A stretch of DNA of 12,491 nt from Actinomycetes bacterium (GTDB lineage: Bacteria; Actinomycetota; Actinomycetes; Actinomycetales; Cellulomonadaceae): contig JAEWGQ010000069.1 in assembly GCA_023388235.1 (NCBI GenBank), positions 1-12,491 of the forward strand, given 5' to 3'. A program made the translations under genes and the position numbers. Below, piece after piece: positions 7,737-12,491 of the stretch; positions within the stretch are counted from its first letter, which is position 1; every line of letters starts with the position of its first letter. The notes beneath the pieces are model-generated. The model was given only the letters and a program-made list of their open reading frames with translations. It had not been told where the DNA came from and searched no databases.

Positions 7737-9211
7737 GAGCACTGCCCGAACAGACGCTTCCGGAGCTGTGGCGCTCGCGGGTCGCGAGCCGGGGCGCACG
7801 CCCCGCGCTCGTGACCCTGAGCGGCACGTCGGCGCCCCGCACGCACACCTACGCCGAGCTCGACCGGCTGGCCGGCGGCGCCGCGGCGCACCTGGCGGCC
7901 CGCGGCGTCGGGCCGGGGGACGCCGTGGTGCTGCACCTGCCGCTCGGTCCCGAGCTGGTGGCCGGCTACCTCGCGGTGTGCGGGCTCGGCGGGGTCGCCG
8001 TGGTGCTGCACCCGGACACCCCCGGCGGTGAGTGCGCGCAGGTGGTGGCCCGGACCGGTGCCCGCGTGGCGGTCTGCTGCCCCGCCGTGGCCGGCCGGTA
8101 CGCGGCGGAGCACGTCGTGGACCCCGCGGCGTGGACCCCCGGCGCACCGGTCCCCGTGGCGCCCGTCGGTCCGCGCGACCCCGCCGCGATCGTGTTCACG
8201 TCGGGGTCCACCGCGACGCCGAAGGGCGTGGTGCTCACGCACGCCAACCTGCTGTTCTCCGGCCGGTTCGTGCAGTGGCAGGCCGCCCTGACCGGCGACG
8301 ACCGGCTGCTCACCACCATGCCCGCGTGCCACGTGAACTTCCAGCTCAACGCGATGCTGCCGGTGCTGGTCGCGGGCGCCACCCTCGTGGTCGCCGACCG
8401 GTACTCCGCCCGCCGGTTCTGGCGGCAGGTCCGCGAGCAGCGGGCCACCGTCGTCCAGTCGATCGCGATGATGGTCCGCACCCAGCTCTGCCGGCCCGTC
8501 GAGCCGGGGGAGCGGGACCACTGCGTCCGGGAGGTCCTGTACTACCTGCCGATCACCGACGCCGAGAAGGAGGAGTACACCGAGCGGTTCGGCGTCCGGC
8601 TGCTCAACTCGTACGGCACCAGCGAGTGCCTGGTCGGCGCGCTCACGGACCCGCCCGCGGGCGAGCGCCGCTGGCCCTCGATCGGCCGGGTCGGGCCCGG
8701 CTACCGGGCGCGGATCGCCGACGCCGCGGGCCGCGAGCTGCCCGCGGGGGAGACCGGCGAGATCCAGCTGCTCGGCGAGCCCGGCGTCAGCCTCATGGCC
8801 GGGTACCTCGACGACCCCGCGGCGACCGCCGCCCTCTACGACGCCGACGGCTGGATGCACACCGGCGACCTCGGGCACCGCGACGCGGACGGCTGGTTCT
8901 ACTTCGCCGACCGGCGCTCGCGGGTCATCAAGCGCGGCGCGGAGAACATCGCCCCCGCCCGGGTCGAGGCGGTGCTCGCCGAGCACCCGGCCGTCGCCGA
9001 GGCCGTGGTGCTCGGCGTCCCGGACCCCGTGTACGACGAGGCGGTCAAGGCCGTGGTCGTGCCGCGGCCCGGGCACGCGCTCACCGTCGACGGCCTGACC
9101 GCGCACTGCGCGGCCCGGCTGCCCCGCTACATGGTCCCCACGGTGGTCGAGCTCGTCGACCACCTGCCCCGGACCCGCAGCTTCAAGGTCGCGACCGGCG
9201 CCCTGGGCTGA
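7733..9211 (+). CDS. caiC: CaiC-type carnitine/betaine CoA ligase (AMP-forming)
   Basis: Acyl-adenylate-forming ligase of 492 residues that makes the starter CoA thioester from a betaine substrate, ATP and CoA. The ATP-binding loop is TSGSTATPKG (156-165). Also present are 'YGTSE' (294-298), 'GWMHTGD' (373-379), the hinge region 'DRRSRVIKRGAEN' (393-405) and a C-terminal Lys485. Stretches shared with E. coli CaiC from memory include 'YSAR.FW.QV', 'ERFGVRLL.SYG' and 'RRWPSIGRVG' (312-321). In the A10 motif the Gly normally before the catalytic Lys is Phe (SFK), which is unusual. The gene begins four bases inside caiB (ATGA) with only GGGG directly before it, so it probably depends on translational coupling. 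The fold is certain; the substrate is inferred from caiA and caiB. Confidence 0.9.
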   Translation: MRALPEQTLPELWRSRVASRGARPALVTLSGTSAPRTHTYAELDRLAGGAAAHLAARGVGPGDAVVLHLPLGPELVAGYLAVCGLGGVAVVLHPDTPGGECAQVVARTGARVAVCCPAVAGRYAAEHVVDPAAWTPGAPVPVAPVGPRDPAAIVFTSGSTATPKGVVLTHANLLFSGRFVQWQAALTGDDRLLTTMPACHVNFQLNAMLPVLVAGATLVVADRYSARRFWRQVREQRATVVQSIAMMVRTQLCRPVEPGERDHCVREVLYYLPITDAEKEEYTERFGVRLLNSYGTSECLVGALTDPPAGERRWPSIGRVGPGYRARIADAAGRELPAGETGEIQLLGEPGVSLMAGYLDDPAATAALYDADGWMHTGDLGHRDADGWFYFADRRSRVIKRGAENIAPARVEAVLAEHPAVAEAVVLGVPDPVYDEAVKAVVVPRPGHALTVDGLTAHCAARLPRYMVPTVVELVDHLPRTRSFKVATGALG

Positions 9212-9233
9212 CCTCACGAAAGGACGACAGCAG

Positions 9234-10088
9234 ATGGCGATCGACACCGAGATGGTCGGGCAGTGGTTCGGCCCGTTCGAGCGCGAGTACACCGCCCGGG
9301 ACCTGAGCCTGTTCGCGCTCGGGTCCGGCTGCGCGATCGACGGCCGCACCGACCTGGAGTACGTGTACGAGAAGGGCATGAAGGTGCTGCCCACCTTCGG
9401 CGCCATGCCGATCGTGGACTCCGAGGTCACCCGGACCATCGACTACGGCTACACCTACGCGGGCTCGCTGCACTGGAGCTTCGACCTGCGGTTCCACCGC
9501 CCGATCACCGAGCTCGCCGGGACGCTGTCGACCCGCGTGCTGCTCAAGGGCCTGTACGACCGGGGCGAGGGCAAGGGGCTGCTCGCGCAGCACGTCGGCG
9601 ACACGTACGACGCCGACGGCACCCTGCTGTTCACCAACGAGTCCTGGGACTGCCTCATCTACGACGGCGGCTGGGGCGGCCCGGCGGCGCCGAAGGACCT
9701 GGTGGAGATGCCGGACCGCCCGGCGGACGTCGCGGTCGAGGAGCGGATCCCGGAGAACCAGGCGCTCATCTACCGGCTGTCCGGCGACTACCACCCGCAG
9801 CACGTCGACTGGGAGTACGCGGCCGAGAACGGGCAGCCGCGGCCGATCCTGCACGCCGTCAGCTTCGCGGGCATCGTCTGCCGGCACGCGATCCGCTCGC
9901 TGTTCCCCGGCGAGCCGGAGCGGCTGACCCGGTTCAAGACGCGGATCACCAGCCCCGTCCTGCCCGGGACCACGGTGCGCACCGAGCTGTGGCGGATGGA
10001 CGAGCACCGCGTGCACTTCCGCCTGGTCGACGCCCAGGACCCGACCGCGAAGCCCTTCCTGAACTGGGGGGTCATCGAGTGGAGGTGA
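9234..10088 (+). CDS. MaoC-type (hydratase 2) enoyl-CoA hydratase
   Basis: Double-hotdog protein of 284 residues, the size of the hydratase-2 domain of peroxisomal MFE-2. The N-terminal half has 'YVYEKGMKVLPTFG' (43-56). The C-terminal half carries the hydratase-2 signature 'YRLSGDYHPQHVD' (180-192) with catalytic Asp185 and His190, five residues apart as in PhaJ. This is followed by 'RPILHAVSFAG' (203-213), where most relatives have LHG rather than LHA, and 'PVLPGTTVRTELW' (241-253). The family adds water to trans-2-enoyl-CoA, giving (3R)-hydroxyacyl-CoA. In this operon it most likely does the job of CaiD, interconverting carnitinyl-CoA and crotonobetainyl-CoA. AAAGGA at 9219-9224 precedes ATG 9234; a 22-base gap separates it from caiC. 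The family is sure, the substrate inferred. Confidence 0.87.
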   Translation: MAIDTEMVGQWFGPFEREYTARDLSLFALGSGCAIDGRTDLEYVYEKGMKVLPTFGAMPIVDSEVTRTIDYGYTYAGSLHWSFDLRFHRPITELAGTLSTRVLLKGLYDRGEGKGLLAQHVGDTYDADGTLLFTNESWDCLIYDGGWGGPAAPKDLVEMPDRPADVAVEERIPENQALIYRLSGDYHPQHVDWEYAAENGQPRPILHAVSFAGIVCRHAIRSLFPGEPERLTRFKTRITSPVLPGTTVRTELWRMDEHRVHFRLVDAQDPTAKPFLNWGVIEWR

Positions 10089-11449
10089 GCCCCGCGGGGC
10101 CGCCGGCACCGGGCGCCGCGACCCGGGTGCTGCTGGACGACGTCCCGATGACGCCCTTCCTCAAGCGGGTCACGGGCTTCTCCGCCGGCGGCCCGTTCCT
10201 GGACGGGTACGTGCTGTCGATCATCGGGGTCGCGCTCATCCAGCTGACCCCGGCCCTCGACCTCGACGGGCGCTGGACCGCGCTCGTCGGGGTGGCGGCC
10301 CTGGTCGGGCTGTTCCTCGGCACCTCGGTCGGCGGCTACCTGACCGACCGGATCGGCCGCAAGCGGATGTTCGTCATCGACATCGTCGGCATCGCGGTGA
10401 TCTCGCTCGCCACCGCGGTCGTCGACGCGCCCTGGCAGCTGGTGGCGGCGCGGTTCGCCATCGGCGTCGTCATCGGGGCGGACTACCCGATCGCGACGTC
10501 GCTCGTCGCCGAGTTCACCCCGCGGCGGTACCGGGCCGTGTCCATGGGGCTCATCGCCGCGGCCTGGTACCTCGGCGCGAACGCCGCGTACCTGGTCGGC
10601 TACCTGCTGCTCGACGTCGACGGCGGCTGGCGCTGGATGCTGGCCTCCGCGGTGGTCCCGTGCGCGGCGATCCTCGTGGGGCGCTGGGACATCCCGGAGT
10701 CGCCGCGCTGGCTGGCCCGCCGGGGCCGGGAGGACGAGGCCCGGGAGATCGTGCACCGGGTGCTCGGCGCGGACGTCGAGCTCGAGCCGGAGCCGGCCGC
10801 CTCGGTGTCCTACGGGACGCTGTTCCGCCGGGGCTACCTCGGCAAGGTCGTCTTCGTCGGGACGATCTGGCTCTGCCAGGCCGTGCCGATGTTCGCGATC
10901 TACACCCACGGCCCGCAGATCATGACCGAGCTCGGCTTCGGCGAGCGGCAGGTCGCCACGCTGGGCGAGATCGTGATCGGCACGTTCTTCCTCGTCGGCT
11001 GCCTGCCCGCGATGACCTGGGCCAACTCCCTGGGCCGCCGCGGCCTGCTCCTCATGAGCTTCACCGTGATGACCGCCGCGCTCGCGCTGCTGGGCTCGGT
11101 CGGCAGCCCCGCGACGCTGCTCGTCATCGGCTGCCTCGGCCTGTACGCCTTCTTCTCCGGCGGCCCGGGCAACCTGCAGTGGCTGTACCCGAACGAGCTG
11201 TTCCCGACCGAGATCCGCGCCTCCGCGGTGGGGGCGGCGATGGCCTTCAGCCGGATCGGGACGGTCGTGTCCACCTACGTGCTGCCGGGCTTCCTGCTGG
11301 CCCACGGCACCCGGGCCACCATGCTCGCCGGCGCCGCGATCTCCGGCCTCGGCCTGCTGGTGTCCCTGCTGTTCGCCCCGGAGACCCGGGGCCTGACCCT
11401 GACCGAGTCGGCCGCACTGCCGCTCGGTCGAAGGAAGAGGACCACGTGA
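10085..11449 (+). CDS. MFS transporter of the sugar porter / organic-cation (SLC22-like) type
   Basis: Membrane carrier of 454 residues with about 12 hydrophobic segments and the classic signatures: 'GGYLTDRIGRKRM' (83-95), 'PESPRWL' (204-210), 'YPNELFPTEIRASAVG' (368-383) and 'PETRGLTL' (432-439). The same pattern occurs in sugar porters, bacterial aromatic or metabolite carriers, and the SLC22 group that includes the human carnitine carrier OCTN2, so betaine or carnitine uptake is plausible but unproven. GTG 10085 overlaps the hydratase stop (GTGA) and keeps the 'LLDDVPMTPF' N-terminus typical of relatives. GTG 10127 and ATG 10148 are in-frame alternatives, so the exact start is uncertain. 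The stop lies inside the fixA start. Confidence 0.87.
   Translation: MSPAGPPAPGAATRVLLDDVPMTPFLKRVTGFSAGGPFLDGYVLSIIGVALIQLTPALDLDGRWTALVGVAALVGLFLGTSVGGYLTDRIGRKRMFVIDIVGIAVISLATAVVDAPWQLVAARFAIGVVIGADYPIATSLVAEFTPRRYRAVSMGLIAAAWYLGANAAYLVGYLLLDVDGGWRWMLASAVVPCAAILVGRWDIPESPRWLARRGREDEAREIVHRVLGADVELEPEPAASVSYGTLFRRGYLGKVVFVGTIWLCQAVPMFAIYTHGPQIMTELGFGERQVATLGEIVIGTFFLVGCLPAMTWANSLGRRGLLLMSFTVMTAALALLGSVGSPATLLVIGCLGLYAFFSGGPGNLQWLYPNELFPTEIRASAVGAAMAFSRIGTVVSTYVLPGFLLAHGTRATMLAGAAISGLGLLVSLLFAPETRGLTLTESAALPLGRRKRTT
11431..11440 (+). promoter_or_regulatory. Strong ribosome-binding site for fixA
   Basis: AAGGAAGAGG lies five bases before GTG 11446, inside the end of the preceding transporter gene. 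It fixes the GTG as the fixA start, since the protein then begins (M)KIVVAYK, as FixA proteins do. Confidence 0.7.
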
Positions 11450-12216
11450 AGATCGTCGTCGCCTACAAGTGGGCCCCGAACCCGCAGGACGCGAGCGTCG
11501 GCGCGGACGGCGTCGTCGACTGGCAGCGCGCCAAGCCCGCGGTGTCGGAGTACGACCCCGTCGCCGTCGAGCTCGGCCGGCGGCTGGCCGACGCCACCGG
11601 TGGCGAGCTCGTCGGCATCAGCGTCGGCGGCGCCGACGCCGGCTCGCCGATGGCCCGCAAGGCCGCGCTCTCCCGCGGGCTGGACCGGCTGGTCGTGCTC
11701 GCGGACGACGCGCTCGCCGGCGCCGACACCACCCGGACGGGGCTGGCGCTCGCGGCGCTGGTCGAGCGGATCGGGGACGTCGACCTGGTGCTGACCGGCG
11801 ACTCCTCGGTGGACGTGGGCGCGCAGCTCGTGCCCGCCGTGCTCGCCGGGGCGCTGGGCCGGCCCGCCCTGACCGGCGTCACGTCCGTGGCCGGGGAGCC
11901 CGGCGCCCTGGTCGTGGAGCGCGCCCACGAGGGCGGGTCGCAGACGCTGGCGCTGACCGGTCCCGCCGTGCTGGCCGTCGCCGCGGACGCCGTGGTGCCC
12001 CGGGTGCCCGGGATGAAGGACATCCTCGCCGCCGGGAAGCGCCCGGCCGAGGTGCTGGACGCCGCCGCGGTGCCGGTGCCCGAGCCCGCCGTCGCCGTGG
12101 TCGCGACCGCGCCGCCGGAGCTGCGGGCCCGCCGGCGCCGGGTCATCGAGGCGACCGACCCCGCCGCCGCGGCGGCCGAGCTGGTGGCGGCGCTGCGCGC
12201 TGACGCCGTCATCTGA
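11446..12216 (+). CDS. fixA: FixA, electron transfer flavoprotein beta subunit
   Basis: Beta subunit of an electron transfer flavoprotein; 256 residues, the same length as E. coli FixA. It starts (M)KIVVAYKWAPNPQD, like FixA's MKII.CYK..P..QD. Further matches are 'SEYDPVAVE', 'ALSRGLDRLVVLAD', 'DLVLTGDSSVD' and 'PRVPGMKDILAAGKRP', with 'RRRVIEA' near the C-terminus. With FixB it passes electrons to CaiA in the cytoplasm. It begins at GTG 11446, overlapping the transporter stop, and is followed 14 bases later by fixB. In E. coli the fix genes are divergent from cai; here they are co-directional and downstream. A housekeeping ETF beta is the alternative, but length, motifs and location favour the FixA branch. 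Confidence 0.9.
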   Translation: MKIVVAYKWAPNPQDASVGADGVVDWQRAKPAVSEYDPVAVELGRRLADATGGELVGISVGGADAGSPMARKAALSRGLDRLVVLADDALAGADTTRTGLALAALVERIGDVDLVLTGDSSVDVGAQLVPAVLAGALGRPALTGVTSVAGEPGALVVERAHEGGSQTLALTGPAVLAVAADAVVPRVPGMKDILAAGKRPAEVLDAAAVPVPEPAVAVVATAPPELRARRRRVIEATDPAAAAAELVAALRADAVI

Positions 12217-12230
12217 GGGAGGACGAGGAC

Positions 12231-12491
12231 ATGAGCACGACCATCCTGACCGCGGGCGACGCCCGCATCTCGCAGCTCGTCGCGCTGGCCGCCGGCCCCG
12301 TGACCGCCCTCGTGGTCGGCGACCGCGCCGGCGCCGACGCGGTGGCCGCCGTGCCCGGCGTGGACGCGGTGACGTGGCTGCCGCTGCCGGCAGGCGTACC
12401 CGCCGAGGCGGCCGCGGCCGCCGTCGCCGACCTCGTGGGGACGCCCGACCTGGTGCTCGCCCCGGCGCGCCCCGCCGAGCGGGTGCTGGCC
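12231..12491 (+). CDS. fixB: FixB, electron transfer flavoprotein alpha subunit (N-terminal part)
   Basis: The first 87 codons of the next gene, cut by the right window edge. GAGGGAGG at 12215-12222 lies eight bases before ATG 12231. The visible part (MSTTILTAGDARISQLVALA) followed by 'VTALVVGD', 'AVPGVDAVTWLPLP' and 'DLVLAPARPAERVLA' has the alternating strand/helix pattern of the ETF alpha N-terminal domain. The ending corresponds to 'L.LLP...RGK.LAA' of FixB. The FAD-binding C-terminal domain lies outside the window. The assignment leans on the directly preceding fixA. Confidence 0.8.
   Translation, partial: MSTTILTAGDARISQLVALAAGPVTALVVGDRAGADAVAAVPGVDAVTWLPLPAGVPAEAAAAAVADLVGTPDLVLAPARPAERVLA

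Noticed and set aside
1..12491. tRNA, rRNA, CRISPR, insertion sequence, integrase or attachment-site signals
   Set aside because: None was seen; the gene content is uniform in base composition and metabolic, with no repeats of the CRISPR or terminal-inverted-repeat kind.

Overview
The window comes from a very GC-rich, Gram-positive-type genome, most likely an actinobacterium of the Cellulomonas kind. This is inferred from strong G/C bias at third codon positions, a DUF6458-type small membrane protein, and a GAF/winged-helix regulator of a type common in actinobacteria. All genes read on the plus strand. Similarity statements are from memory of the families, not from a database search.

Left part (1-2931): the C-terminal part of an S9 (prolyl-oligopeptidase family) peptidase; a long hairpin that probably terminates it; a 74-residue DUF6458-like membrane protein followed by a perfect 18-bp hairpin; and a 438-residue regulator with an AcoR-like GAF sensor half but no AAA+ domain, ending in a winged-helix-like region.

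Middle and right part (3132-12491, running off the edge): a tightly packed operon that looks like an actinobacterial version of the enterobacterial carnitine (cai/fix) pathway. The order is MFS transporter, acetyl esterase (Aes-like), CaiA-like crotonobetainyl-CoA reductase, CaiB-like CoA transferase, CaiC-like CoA ligase, MaoC-type enoyl-CoA hydratase, a second MFS transporter, FixA (ETF beta) and the start of FixB (ETF alpha). Five junctions in it overlap by 1-4 bases, so translation is probably coupled.

Proposed working: a transporter imports carnitine or a related betaine. Aes may release carnitine from acetylcarnitine. CaiC primes the CoA thioester and CaiB passes CoA from product to substrate. 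The MaoC-type hydratase interconverts carnitinyl-CoA and crotonobetainyl-CoA. CaiA reduces crotonobetainyl-CoA to gamma-butyrobetainyl-CoA with electrons delivered by FixAB.

Compared with the classical system, CaiD (crotonase fold) is replaced by a hotdog-fold MaoC hydratase, the CaiT antiporter (BCCT family) by MFS carriers, and CaiF possibly by the GAF regulator. An esterase has been added, and the fix genes are in the same operon rather than divergent. The fold swap carries a stereochemical question: MaoC-type hydratases usually make the spatial D-series, whereas L-carnitine belongs to the L-series. No RNA genes, CRISPR array, insertion sequence or other mobile element was recognised.
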